A DNA stretch of 35,551 nt, taken from positions 1-35,551 of the forward strand of contig BTQZ01000025.1 of assembly GCA_036986135.1 (NCBI GenBank), in the 5' to 3' direction. Positions 16,546-24,282 of this stretch are shown here, in pieces; the stretch's first letter is position 1, and the number at the start of each line of letters is the position of its first letter. The notes beneath the pieces are model-generated. The model made no database searches and was not told the origin of the DNA. It saw only the letters and a program-made list of their open reading frames with translations. This stretch comes from JADFRG01 sp036986135. Lineage in GTDB: Bacteria; Chloroflexota; Anaerolineae; Anaerolineales; E44-bin32. A program made the position numbers and the translations under genes.

Positions 16546-17262
16546 ATGACCAGCCAACGTCGACCCTTGGTGGTCGTACTGATCATTGCATCCTTCTTCG
16601 CGGCAGGACTGCTGACGGTCTTGCTCGGTGGAGACTCTTCTCCAGAACCGACCGGCACTCCCATAGCCAACCCTAGCGAATCGGTGCTGATTATCGGCGT
16701 TGACGATCTTTCAGCCCCCACTCCAGGCCTGGTTGCCGTCTGGCAGGCGACTTACAGTCATGCCAATCGAGATGTTATTCTGCTAGGGCGATCCGTGGAC
16801 AGCCTCGTCTGTGGAAATCAACCGGCCACCCTCTCAGATTTATTCTCTTGGGATCCCTCCAGTGGGGTCGCGGTTGAGTTCCTGGCTGCATTTGAGGAGA
16901 TGCCGTTCGTCATCGCCGACGAGGCCGCTTTTTCTGCGCTCATCGATGAACTCGGAGGTTTGGATCTCAACGGTGCGCACCTTCAGGGCATTCAAGTTAC
17001 GGCCGTCCTACGGACGCTGTATGGCAACCCCAGGGGTTCCCTGACCACGCAGGAGCAATTCCTGATCGCGCTTGGCGGCAAGGTGGCTTCCAGCGCGGCC
17101 AATGTGGACCTGAATCGGCTTCTGGAGCTGATTCCAGCCCATGCCTATACTTCGGTTCCGCCCCAGGACCTGCTGACCACTTATCTACGGCTGCAGCCAC
17201 TCGATCCCGGATCGATACTCGTCTGGGCTCCCACCGAACCAGCCAAATCCTGCGAAGGCTGA
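16546..17262 (+). CDS. LytR-CpsA-Psr (LCP)-like membrane-anchored protein
   Basis: I choose ATG 16546 (238 aa) because the longer frame from 16483 would run through the hairpin at 16489. Residues about 5-27 (RRPLVVVLIIASFFAAGLLTV) are an N-terminal membrane anchor. The extracellular part resembles LCP proteins: VLIIGVDD, then LVAVWQATYSHANRDVILLGR in place of the usual LVSIDP.. SIPRD, and FVIADEAAFSALIDELGGLDL, which matches the LCP segment around the GGVxV turn. The usual SIPRD arginines are degenerate (LLGRSVD), so transferase activity towards cell-wall polymers is uncertain. Convergent with tRNA-Leu. It could equally be a divergent LCP-fold protein without catalysis. Confidence 0.6.
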   Translation: MTSQRRPLVVVLIIASFFAAGLLTVLLGGDSSPEPTGTPIANPSESVLIIGVDDLSAPTPGLVAVWQATYSHANRDVILLGRSVDSLVCGNQPATLSDLFSWDPSSGVAVEFLAAFEEMPFVIADEAAFSALIDELGGLDLNGAHLQGIQVTAVLRTLYGNPRGSLTTQEQFLIALGGKVASSAANVDLNRLLELIPAHAYTSVPPQDLLTTYLRLQPLDPGSILVWAPTEPAKSCEG

Positions 17263-17274
17263 CATAAAAGGTAA

Positions 17275-17301
17275 AGGAGACTGCCTCGCTGACAGTCTCC
17301 T
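17275..17301 (-). terminator. Rho-independent terminator of tRNA-Leu
   Basis: On the minus strand AGGAGACTG and CAGTCTCCT form a 9-bp stem with a 9-nt loop, starting right after the tRNA 3' end. It is followed by TTTACCTTTT. It also faces the plus-strand LCP-like gene, but there the following bases are not T-rich. Confidence 0.75.
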
Positions 17302-17302
17302 C

Positions 17303-17387
17303 TGGTGCGCTGGGTGGGAGTTGAACCCACACGCCTTGCGGCACATGGCCCTCAACCATGCCTGTCTGCCAATTCCAGCACCAGCGC
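17303..17387 (-). tRNA. tRNA-Leu (anticodon GAG)
   Basis: 85 nt with encoded CCA. Acceptor stem GCGCTGG/CCAGCGC, discriminator A, D-stem CTG/CAG with AATTGG loop, anticodon stem CATGG/CCATG around loop TTGAGGG giving anticodon GAG, a class II variable arm GCC-GCAA-GGC, and T-arm GTGGG-TTCAACT-CCCAC. It reads CUC and CUU leucine codons. Every stem pairs fully, so it looks functional. Confidence 0.95.
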
Positions 17388-17565
17388 TCGGATTCCCACC
17401 AGGCGGCGTGAACGCTAAGATACAAGTGCCCGCAAGGCTCTCGCGCCGGCCAAGTGTGAGGGCGATTCGCGGTATTATAGCGGACCTTATCATCCTAGGC
17501 GTGATTTCCAGCTCCCAAGAAGCCACAAGCGCCTTATCCGAATGAGTGATCCCGGGTCCCTAGCC

Positions 17566-18558
17566 ATGCGAATTGTGCTCGATGCAATGGGCAGCGACAA
17601 CCACCCGGAGCCTGAGCTAGAGGCGGCGGTCGAAGCCTACCGCCTTTGGGGTGAGCGGCTCACGCTGACCGGACCTGCAGAAGTCCTTGGATCCAGAGTC
17701 GATCCATCGCGAGTCGACATTGTCGACGCACCCGAGATTCTGGAAATGGACGACAAGCCGGCCGTGGCCGCGAAAAAAAAGCCGAACAGCTCGATGGCAG
17801 TGGGCATGCGCATGCTTAAGCACGGGGAAGCGGATGCCTTTATTACGATGGGCAACACGGGCGGCGCCATGGCAACTGCCCTCTTCCAGTTGGGTCGCAT
17901 CAAAGGTGTCAAAAGACCTGCGCTCAGCCCGGTATTTCCGGTTAGAGACGGCTCGACCGTTGTGATCGACATTGGGGCCAATACCGATTGCCGGCCGGAG
18001 TACCTGCTGCAGTTCGGTATCATGGGATCGATCTATTCCGAAATCCTCATGGAGTGCAATAGCCCGCGCGTAGCGTTGCTGTCAACGGGAGAGGAGGAAG
18101 GCAAAGGCAATATGCTTGTTGCACAAGCCGATCAATTATTGCATTCTTCAGGGCTGAACTACATCGGAAGCGTAGAGCCTCGTGAGCTCTACGACGGTGA
18201 GGCCGACGTGGTGGTCACGGATGGGTTCAGCGGGAACATTTTTCTCAAAACCAGCGAGGCCGTGGCCGCGCTGTTGGTTGATTGGCTCCGCACCGAAATA
18301 GGGGCCTCGCCGGTCACCGCCGCGGGAGGCTACCTGGCCCGGCCGGCATTTAGAAGGGTCGGCAAGCTCTTGGACCCCACAGAGTATGGCGCCGTGCCGC
18401 TGTTGGGAGTAGACGGGTTGGTATTTATCGGACATGGTCGTTCAAACACCCACGCGGTCGTGAGTGCTCTGCGCGCCGCACGGAAAGCAGTCTCACGAGG
18501 ACTCATGTACGCGCTTCGTGAGGGACTCAAGGAATCACTTGAGGAGTCGGATCATTGA
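17566..18558 (+). CDS. plsX: Phosphate acyltransferase PlsX
   Basis: Makes acyl-phosphate from acyl-ACP for the PlsY route of phospholipid synthesis; soluble or peripheral at the membrane. The product from ATG 17566 (330 aa) begins MRIVLDAMGSD, the canonical PlsX N-terminus; an in-frame ATG at 17542 would add 8 residues, and neither has a clear ribosome binding site. Family signatures visible are PNSSMAVGMRMLK, AFITMGNTGGAMA, IDIGANTDCRP, LSTGEEEGKG and VVTDGFSGNIFLKTSE, and the length is normal. Its stop overlaps the fabF start, so the two lipid genes are coupled. Confidence 0.95.
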   Translation: MRIVLDAMGSDNHPEPELEAAVEAYRLWGERLTLTGPAEVLGSRVDPSRVDIVDAPEILEMDDKPAVAAKKKPNSSMAVGMRMLKHGEADAFITMGNTGGAMATALFQLGRIKGVKRPALSPVFPVRDGSTVVIDIGANTDCRPEYLLQFGIMGSIYSEILMECNSPRVALLSTGEEEGKGNMLVAQADQLLHSSGLNYIGSVEPRELYDGEADVVVTDGFSGNIFLKTSEAVAALLVDWLRTEIGASPVTAAGGYLARPAFRRVGKLLDPTEYGAVPLLGVDGLVFIGHGRSNTHAVVSALRAARKAVSRGLMYALREGLKESLEESDH

Positions 18559-19811
18559 TACTCGTAACTGACAATCACCGACGCGCCGTAATCACAGGCG
18601 TTGGCGTAACGACCCCGCTCGGCTCAAACGTTGAGGCGTTCTGGCAGGATCTGCTCGATGGCCGGTCCGGCATTCGCAAGATCCAGCAATTCGATGCCAG
18701 TGATATGCCCTGTCAGATCGCCGGTGAGATCCCCGACTTCGAAGCCACCGATCACATCCCCGCCAAGGAAGCGCGGCGGATGGCCCGCTCATCACAGATT
18801 GCCTTGGCAGCGGTCCAAATGGCGGTAGCAGACGCAGGGTTTGAAGGACCCTTGGCAGAGCCTGAGCGCGTTGGCGTGAGCGTTGGAACGGGTATCGGAG
18901 GTCTCGATCGTGCGGTGGAGGGCGCTCGGGCCTATCGGGAACGGGGTCTCAACAAGGTCAACCCCTTCACGATTCCAGCCGCCATCCCGAATATGTCCGC
19001 ATTCCATGTCGCCAACCGTTATGGAGCGCTTGGTCCGAGCAAGAGTACCGTCACGGCCTGCGCCTCGGGGACTCAGGCTGTGGGTGAGGCGGTGGAAATG
19101 GTTCGTACCGGTCGTGCCGATGTTGTGCTAACGGCGGGCACCGAAGCCTTGATCCAGGACTTCGTGCTCGCGGGGTTTGCGGCAATGCGAGCGCTCCCGA
19201 CCCACCACAACGATGATCCCGAACGGGCTTCGAGGCCTTTCGACAGCGATCGTGAAGGATTTGTTTTCTCCGAAGGCGCTGCAGGACTGGTCATTGAGAA
19301 CCTGGAGAACGCCAAGAAGCGCGGTGCACACATTTATGCAGAAGTCGTGGGACACGCCAGCTCAAGCGATGCTTTCCATATGGCTGCACCGGATCCTTCT
19401 GGTGCCGGCGCGCTCCGCACGATGCGCTGGGCCCTAGAGGATGCACAGCTTTCGCCCGATGAAGTCGATTACATCAATGCACACGGCACCTCCACGCCGG
19501 CAAATGACGCAGTCGAAACCTTGGCAATCAAATTGCTATTCGGCGAACAAGCTTACGAAATCCCAATCTCGTCGACCAAGTCCATGATCGGGCATCCCAT
19601 GGGAGCCTCGGGGGCGATCGAAGCGGTCGTGTCCGCGCTCACCATCGATCGCGGCGCGATCCACCCCACCATTAACCTGGAAATCCCCGATCCGGATTGC
19701 GATTTGGACTATGTGCCTCAGGAAGCCCGCGAGGCGGATGTCAGAGTAGCTCTCTCCAATTCCTTCGGGCTGGGTGGTCAGAACGCATGCCTGGTCCTGA
19801 AGAAGATCTGA
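18555..19811 (+). CDS. fabF: 3-oxoacyl-ACP synthase II (KAS II, FabF)
   Basis: Elongating condensing enzyme of type II fatty acid synthesis, joining malonyl-ACP to acyl-ACP. 418 aa from a TTG start at 18555 whose last two bases lie in the plsX stop; GAGGAG lies upstream. The thiolase-fold catalytic triad is complete: Cys169 (TACASGTQ), His310 (NAHGTSTPAND) and His347 (TKSMIGHPMGASG). The C-terminus SNSFGLGGQNACLVL is typical. No acpP or fabD lies beside it, so the rest of the pathway is elsewhere. Followed by a coupled membrane protein (TGATG overlap). Confidence 0.96.
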   Translation: MILVTDNHRRAVITGVGVTTPLGSNVEAFWQDLLDGRSGIRKIQQFDASDMPCQIAGEIPDFEATDHIPAKEARRMARSSQIALAAVQMAVADAGFEGPLAEPERVGVSVGTGIGGLDRAVEGARAYRERGLNKVNPFTIPAAIPNMSAFHVANRYGALGPSKSTVTACASGTQAVGEAVEMVRTGRADVVLTAGTEALIQDFVLAGFAAMRALPTHHNDDPERASRPFDSDREGFVFSEGAAGLVIENLENAKKRGAHIYAEVVGHASSSDAFHMAAPDPSGAGALRTMRWALEDAQLSPDEVDYINAHGTSTPANDAVETLAIKLLFGEQAYEIPISSTKSMIGHPMGASGAIEAVVSALTIDRGAIHPTINLEIPDPDCDLDYVPQEAREADVRVALSNSFGLGGQNACLVLKKI

Positions 19812-20482
19812 TGCAGCAGTACATCGACTCGGCGAAGGTCAAGCGAAATGCTCTGCTCTCTCGCATCTTGTCTTTTGGAGGGCTGGGCATCATGGGCCTG
19901 GGATTGTTTCTATCTTTCCGGCCCCCGTATCGCATCGACCTGGTGCTGGGCCTGTTTCTGGTTGGCATCCTGGCCTCCCAGATCGGTCAGCCGATGCGAA
20001 ATCGCTGGGATCGGCGGCCTCGCATCGATGAAATCCTGGACGGCGCGCTCAAGGGCCTGGACCAGCGCTTTGCTATTTTTCACTATTCGCTGGGGGCCAG
20101 GCATGTCTTGATATGTCCAGGCGGAGTATTTACCCTCGTCCCTCGCAATGAGGATGGCAAGATCGAATATGCCGAGGGTCAGTGGACTAGGACCACCAGC
20201 AAAGGCAGCCTGTTTCGGCGCGCCGGTACCCGAGGCATCCGTGGCATCGAGCCCGAGGTCGCGGCCGAAGTGAATCGAGCCAGCTCACACCTCAATTTGC
20301 CCTTTGCCGTGCGCCCATTGATCGTATTTCTCCATTCCAATGCTGAGATGAGTGTTCGCGAGGCGCCTGTACTCTCCTCTCATCTCAAGAAGCTAAAGAC
20401 CTCCGTTCGAAAGCTGCCGAAATCCGAGACGCTGTCGCAACGAGAAATCGCCCAATTGGCCGCAGATCGCGGCCTGGCCTAA
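19811..20482 (+). CDS. Membrane-anchored NERD-like domain protein
   Basis: I start at ATG 19811 (223 aa), overlapping the fabF stop as TGATG; a longer frame from 19697 would lie inside fabF. Two hydrophobic segments at about 17-35 and 40-57 (FGGLGIMGLGLFLSF, IDLVLGLFLVGILA) are followed by a soluble part. DEILDGALKGLDQRFAIFHYS, then ARHVLICPGGVFTLVPRNEDGKI, resembles the start of nuclease-related (NERD) domains, where a conserved Gly-Val-Phe strand precedes the active site. The expected Glu/Lys catalytic pair is not clear (LVPR in place of xExK), so nuclease activity is doubtful. It ends with basic residues. Likely co-transcribed with fabF; role unknown. Confidence 0.6.
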   Translation: MQQYIDSAKVKRNALLSRILSFGGLGIMGLGLFLSFRPPYRIDLVLGLFLVGILASQIGQPMRNRWDRRPRIDEILDGALKGLDQRFAIFHYSLGARHVLICPGGVFTLVPRNEDGKIEYAEGQWTRTTSKGSLFRRAGTRGIRGIEPEVAAEVNRASSHLNLPFAVRPLIVFLHSNAEMSVREAPVLSSHLKKLKTSVRKLPKSETLSQREIAQLAADRGLA

Positions 20483-20530
20483 TGTAGCTATGCGCACTCA
20501 GGGAGCCTTTGACCCTCCACATTAACCAAA

Positions 20531-20560
20531 ACGAGGCCCCCACTCGTGTGGGAGCCTCGT
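20531..20560. terminator. Bidirectional hairpin between convergent genes
   Basis: ACGAGGC and GCCTCGT plus an inner CCCAC/GTGGG form a 13-position stem with one C/A mismatch and a TCGT loop. It lies in the 98-bp gap between two convergent genes. On the minus strand it is followed by TTTGGTT, on the plus strand by AAATCG, so it favours the minus-strand operon. Confidence 0.7.
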
Positions 20561-20580
20561 AAATCGTTCGCTTGGGTTTG

Positions 20581-21618
20581 CTAGCTATTTAGGAACTCGT
20601 CCAATGAGGAACGGCTAATTCTGTAGGCCTCTCCTATCTTCTTTGCCTTGAGATCGCCTGAGTCGATGGCCGAGATCACGTCCTCTTCCGAAACCTTGAG
20701 ATACTGCGCAGCCTCGCCGGGAGTCATGACACCCGGGATACCGGCAGCCGCTGCGGCCCCACCGACTGCGCCTTGGGATCCTTCCCTCACGGCATCGCTG
20801 ATCGCACTGCCAATGCCCATTCCAGCCCCGATACCAGCCGTCAACCCCGCGCCGCCAGACGGATTTTGAGCCGCTTCGCGCATGGCGTCCGCCGCCTGAA
20901 GCTGGGTGTAGGTCTGCATGTCGAGCATCCCCATATCGCGCAGTTCCTCCGCCGACCTATCGGAGGGCTTCAAGCTCTCGATGTAAAAGGCCTTCAATGT
21001 GAGCCCCAATGCGCGGAAATCGTCCTGCCCCTTGGCCCGCACTCCCGCTCCGATCTCTTCAATCAAGCCGATCAGCTCTGGGACGCTGCTGGCCTCGGTT
21101 GTCTCACCCAAGAGATCCTGAAGATCAGAAAGCAAGATTCCACGCAGCCGATCTTGAATGTCCCTGATACTGTAGGCTCCCATGGCGCCCACCAATTGAG
21201 TCACAAATTGCTGAGCATCCGACACCTGTATACCGTACGTTCCAAAGCCCTGAAGGAGTGCGACTCCCAGGCCCATCCCGGGATTACGCACCAGTATGGG
21301 CTGCGGAGTGCCCCACTTCTGGTTAGCAAATTCGCGCATCGAGACGAAGTACACCTCCGCCTTGAAGGGCGTGTCGCCACCAAAGGCCTTGCCAATGAAG
21401 TCCACCACGCGCGGGATGTTGGCGGTGGTGAGCGTGTGACGTCCGGGGCCAAACGTGTCCAGCGCCTTACCGTCGCGTGAGAAGACCGCGTTCTGCGCCT
21501 CCCGAACGACGAGCTGACTGCCGATCCTGAAATCGCCTGAGCCAACCTCTGGGACGCGGCGCACAAACTCATTCCGCATCTCATTGGGGTACTCAATGAT
21601 GTCAATAAACCTTGCCAT
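20581..21618 (-). CDS. SPFH-domain protein with C-terminal excisionase-type HTH
   Basis: 345 aa. Residues about 15-230 form an SPFH/prohibitin-like domain of the 'virion core protein-like' (YdjI) kind: SQLVVREAQNAVFSRDGKAL, FGPGRHTLTTANIP, then SIRDIQDRLRGILLSDLQDLL and LGLTLKAFYIESLKPSD. A Gly/Ala-rich linker (about 255-298) follows. The last 45 residues (MTPGEAAQYLKVSEEDVISA.. LKAKKIGEAYRISRSSLDEFL) are a helix-turn-helix of the excisionase/HTH_17 type. YdjI-like proteins usually end in a zinc ribbon, so this fusion is unusual. There is no transmembrane segment. It lies one base after a helical protein gene and is probably in its operon. Function unknown; SPFH proteins scaffold membrane microdomains, and a DNA- or protein-binding HTH could link that to another process. 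Confidence 0.85.
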   Translation of the reverse strand: MARFIDIIEYPNEMRNEFVRRVPEVGSGDFRIGSQLVVREAQNAVFSRDGKALDTFGPGRHTLTTANIPRVVDFIGKAFGGDTPFKAEVYFVSMREFANQKWGTPQPILVRNPGMGLGVALLQGFGTYGIQVSDAQQFVTQLVGAMGAYSIRDIQDRLRGILLSDLQDLLGETTEASSVPELIGLIEEIGAGVRAKGQDDFRALGLTLKAFYIESLKPSDRSAEELRDMGMLDMQTYTQLQAADAMREAAQNPSGGAGLTAGIGAGMGIGSAISDAVREGSQGAVGGAAAAAGIPGVMTPGEAAQYLKVSEEDVISAIDSGDLKAKKIGEAYRISRSSLDEFLNS

Positions 21619-21619
21619 A

Positions 21620-22147
21620 TCAGCTCTCCTGTTCGCCTAGAACGACTTCCGACCGGCGATCATACGCCCGGGTTGCCCTGGTCGCAACACTCACCAGGTT
21701 TTCGATTGCCGGCGGCACTTCGTCCGCGTTGCTCATCGCTGCTTCCAACCCGTCAACGGCTTCCGACACTCGATCCGCGTACTCGAGAAGATCGAGATCA
21801 TATTGATACAGGCTGTCTAGCTCATCCTGGTTGACGCGCACTGCGTCGAAAAAACCAGCGTAGCCGCGCGACGCTCCCCGGATCCGATCCACCAGGGTCC
21901 GGATCTTGATGGCTGCCGCTTCTGCGTCGTCGACATACTGCAGCATCTTGACGGCGACCATCTGAGCCTGGATCGCAGAGACACGGTCCCACTGCTCCTC
22001 ATACCGATCGGCAACTGTGTCGCGCAGCAGCTTATCTGCATCCCGGCGTCGCTCACGATCGTAGTAGCCGATGAAGCCCGCCACGGTATTTTGTAGTTTG
22101 CCCAGCAGGTCCTTACCTTCTGTTACTTTGTCCACGGGATCTGTCAT
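21620..22147 (-). CDS. Alpha-helical protein, partner of the SPFH protein
   Basis: I start at ATG 22147 (175 aa), preceded by GGGAGGG at ideal spacing; an in-frame GTG at 22222 lacks this site. The sequence is almost wholly helical and charged (DADKLLRDTVADRYEEQWDR, AEAAAIKIRTLVDRIRG, LDLLEYADRVSEAVDGLEAA), with no Cys and no membrane segment, consistent with a coiled-coil or helical-bundle protein. I recognise no family. It is separated from the SPFH gene by one base, so the two are almost certainly co-transcribed and may form a complex. Confidence 0.8.
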   Translation of the reverse strand: MTDPVDKVTEGKDLLGKLQNTVAGFIGYYDRERRRDADKLLRDTVADRYEEQWDRVSAIQAQMVAVKMLQYVDDAEAAAIKIRTLVDRIRGASRGYAGFFDAVRVNQDELDSLYQYDLDLLEYADRVSEAVDGLEAAMSNADEVPPAIENLVSVATRATRAYDRRSEVVLGEQES

Positions 22148-22177
22148 TCGGCCCTCCCTAATAGTAGGTTTTATCGG

Positions 22178-22183
22178 ATTATA
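22178..22183 (-). promoter_or_regulatory. -10 box of the helical protein / SPFH operon
   Basis: Perfect TATAAT on the minus strand, about 30 nt before the ATG at 22147, leaving room for a short leader that includes the GGGAGGG ribosome binding site. No clear -35 at 16-18 bp. Divergent from the box at 22226. Confidence 0.5.
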
Positions 22184-22225
22184 TCGTGCGGCAGCAACCC
22201 TTACCTTCGGGCTCTCTTCCACGAG

Positions 22226-22231
22226 TATAAT
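22226..22231 (+). promoter_or_regulatory. -10 box of the Nudix gene
   Basis: Perfect TATAAT, ending 8 nt before the ATG at 22240, so transcription would begin about at the start codon. There is no ribosome binding site, in line with a leaderless mRNA. Confidence 0.5.
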
Positions 22232-22239
22232 CGCCGACG

Positions 22240-22743
22240 ATGTCGCTGGACGGCCAACGCCTCGTTCCCGACCGCTACGCTGTAATTCCTCGAACTATTT
22301 GCTTTGTAGTTTGCCAGAACGAGATCCTGCTCATCAAGCTGGCTTCAGACCGCGAGGGCTGGTCTGGCCGTTACAATGGGATTGGAGGCCACGTCGAACC
22401 CGGAGAGGAACCCTTGTCGGCCATCCGACGAGAGGTGCGGGAGGAGACTGGACTGTCGCTGCCCGACCAGCAGCTGTGCGGCATCGTGACCGTGGATACG
22501 GGAGCAAGCCCCGGCATCGGACTCTTTGTCTTCGTATGCGAGGCGCTTAAGACCGGCCTATCCGCCTCTCCTGAAGGCGCTCCAGCCTGGCTTCCGATCG
22601 ACCGGCTGGCGAATTATGACTTGGTCGAGGACCTGGACTTCCTTATTACCCAAGCGCTCAAAGCGCGGTCTGAAAACACTGTGTTCTTTGCGGCGTATTC
22701 CTACGACACGCATGGCAAGCTGGAGATTAACCTGACCGAATGA
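22240..22743 (+). CDS. Nudix hydrolase
   Basis: 167 aa. The Nudix box is complete: GHVEPGEEPLSAIRREVREE followed by TGL, fitting G-x5-E-x7-REUxEExGU. It lies after YNGIGG, as in MutT/8-oxo-dGTPase-like enzymes that hydrolyse nucleoside diphosphate derivatives with Mg2+. N-terminal VIPRTICFVVCQNEILLIKL is a typical first strand pair. The substrate cannot be named: the motif fits MutT, NudF-like and other Nudix members. The stop overlaps the next gene's ATG (ATGA). Confidence 0.93.
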   Translation: MSLDGQRLVPDRYAVIPRTICFVVCQNEILLIKLASDREGWSGRYNGIGGHVEPGEEPLSAIRREVREETGLSLPDQQLCGIVTVDTGASPGIGLFVFVCEALKTGLSASPEGAPAWLPIDRLANYDLVEDLDFLITQALKARSENTVFFAAYSYDTHGKLEINLTE

Positions 22744-23621
22744 ACAAAACGCCCGCACATACGTGGATCGGCCTGGCCATCATCTTTGGCGGTCAGGCGC
22801 TATTGGCAACCGGCAGCTCATTCATGGCGACGTGGCTTACTCCCGTGATGTGGACCGGGCTCATTCTGCTGCTCGACGGGATCGTGTATCGCATGCGCGG
22901 CCGCTCCTGGTTGATGACCCGGCGCCGAGAATTTCCGCTCCTGATCTTGGCCTCCGTGGCGGTTTGGCTTGTGTTCGAGGCCTACAACCTGCACTTGATG
23001 AACTGGCGCTACGAAGGCCTGCCTGAGAGCAGCTTGGTGCGTGACACCGGCTATTTTTGGTCCTTCGCAACCATCATTCCAGGCGTGTTTGAGATCGTGG
23101 ACCTGGTACAGGCACTGATGGACCGAGCCGGCAAGGAAAGAAGTGAGCGGCAATCGACGGCACCCACTGGGCCCAGTTGGGCCTGGTGGTTGGCAGGCAT
23201 CGCCATGGTCACCATTCCATTGGCCGTGCCAGCAGATGTGGCCGCCTACTTGTTTGGCGCGGTCTTTATCGGCTTCTTCTTACTGCTCGACCCGCTCAAT
23301 GAGAAACTCGGCCTGCCCTCCCTGCGCAAGCAATGGCGCCTTGGCCCGCGCCGCATGATCTGGGCCTTGTTGCTCGGCGGGCTAATATCTGGCTTCGTCT
23401 GGGAGACCTGGAATCAGCAGGCGGTTGCAGCAGGAGGAGCCTATTGGGTTTATCTGATTCCCGAAGAGCTGCGTCCGTTCGGGCTGACCTATGGGCAGAT
23501 GCCGCTGTTAGGTATGCTCGGCTTTCCCCCCTTCGTGCTCGAACTGTTCGCCTTCTACTATTTCATTCGCGAATCGCTGGGCGGTGACCGCATCTTCGGC
23601 GTCCGTCCGGTGGATGGGTGA
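22740..23621 (+). CDS. Polytopic membrane protein of unknown function
   Basis: 293 aa with about eight hydrophobic segments (for example WIGLAIIFGGQALLATG, FPLLILASVAVWLVFEAY, WAWWLAGIAMVTIPLAVP, LFGAVFIGFFLLL, IWALLLGGLISGFVWETW). Trp/Tyr/Asn-containing motifs at helix ends (FEAYNLHLMNWRYEG and WETWNQQAV) are repeated in the two halves, so the protein may be an internal duplication: each half has an F/W-E-x-[YW]-N motif. It is translationally coupled to the Nudix gene. I do not recognise a named family; bacterial relatives are usually annotated only as membrane proteins. Confidence 0.8.
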   Translation: MNKTPAHTWIGLAIIFGGQALLATGSSFMATWLTPVMWTGLILLLDGIVYRMRGRSWLMTRRREFPLLILASVAVWLVFEAYNLHLMNWRYEGLPESSLVRDTGYFWSFATIIPGVFEIVDLVQALMDRAGKERSERQSTAPTGPSWAWWLAGIAMVTIPLAVPADVAAYLFGAVFIGFFLLLDPLNEKLGLPSLRKQWRLGPRRMIWALLLGGLISGFVWETWNQQAVAAGGAYWVYLIPEELRPFGLTYGQMPLLGMLGFPPFVLELFAFYYFIRESLGGDRIFGVRPVDG

Positions 23622-23720
23622 TAAAAACCCGATCCCATTTCCCTCGCATCGCCGCGAGCCTATCGTCCCCGATCCCCAGCTCAACATTCTGTGGCGCTCG
23701 TTGTGGCCACCCACAAGCTG

Positions 23721-24281
23721 CTACTCTCCGGGCCGTTCGTAGAAAACAAGCTGCGTCCTGCCGTAGGTCCGGCGGTCGAACTCCACCAGAGTTTCGAGCT
23801 CCAGTGGCCGGTATTCCCGTTCATCGATCTGAGCGATGACCCAGGCATCCAGGTTCAATCGATGGGCCTCTGAATCGAGCCGGCGCACGGCCTTGCTCCA
23901 GAGTTTGATGTTTTGCGGCGGCGCCACATAGGCGAAATCGTGCGAGCTACCCGACTGGCGACTGATCCACTCGAAGACATCCGCCCGAACGAGCTGAGCT
24001 CGATCCGCGAGTTCAGTGAGCTCGAGATTTTCGCGTATCGTTTGCAGAGCGGCCGAGTGCTTCTCGACAAATGTGGCCCGCGCAGCACCGCGGCTCAGCG
24101 CCTCAATCCCCACGCTTCCGGTTCCGGCGAATAGATCCAGGAAATCGCTCTCGTGAAGAGCCGGCGCGAGGATGTTAAAGAGCGCCTCTTTGACTTGATC
24201 GCGTATCGGACGGGTCTGGTTGCCTGGCACCATCCGCAGGCGCCGGCCCTTGGCGCTGCCGGCGATGACGCGCAAGGGCAT
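23721..24281 (-). CDS. rsmD: 16S rRNA (guanine-966-N2)-methyltransferase RsmD
   Basis: 186 aa, normal length. N-terminal MPLRVIAGSAKGRRL and TRPIRDQVKEALFNIL are RsmD signatures; SAM motif I is FLDLFAGTGSVGIEALSRGA, and the motif II acidic residue lies in ATFVEKH. The catalytic motif IV, usually DPPY, reads APPQ here (YVAPPQNIKLW). The enzyme methylates G966 of 16S rRNA during 30S assembly. It is the last gene of a minus-strand run and starts one base after the sucD stop. Confidence 0.92.
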   Translation of the reverse strand: MPLRVIAGSAKGRRLRMVPGNQTRPIRDQVKEALFNILAPALHESDFLDLFAGTGSVGIEALSRGAARATFVEKHSAALQTIRENLELTELADRAQLVRADVFEWISRQSGSSHDFAYVAPPQNIKLWSKAVRRLDSEAHRLNLDAWVIAQIDEREYRPLELETLVEFDRRTYGRTQLVFYERPGE

Positions 24282-24282
24282 G

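Noticed and set aside
16483..17262. Longer LCP-like ORF starting at 16483
   Set aside because: It would place coding sequence across the 10-bp terminator hairpin. ATG 16546 sits just before the membrane anchor.
17474..17479. Minus-strand TATAAT as promoter of tRNA-Leu
   Set aside because: A perfect -10 but about 87 bp before the tRNA 5' end and no -35 at 16-18 bp; too weak to list.
23701..23716. TTGTGG/CCACAA hairpin as terminator after rsmD
   Set aside because: Only a 6-bp stem with a 4-nt loop and no T-run on either side.
23618..23839. Small plus-strand frame after the membrane protein
   Set aside because: Mostly antisense to rsmD, no ribosome binding site, low-complexity Arg/Ser composition.
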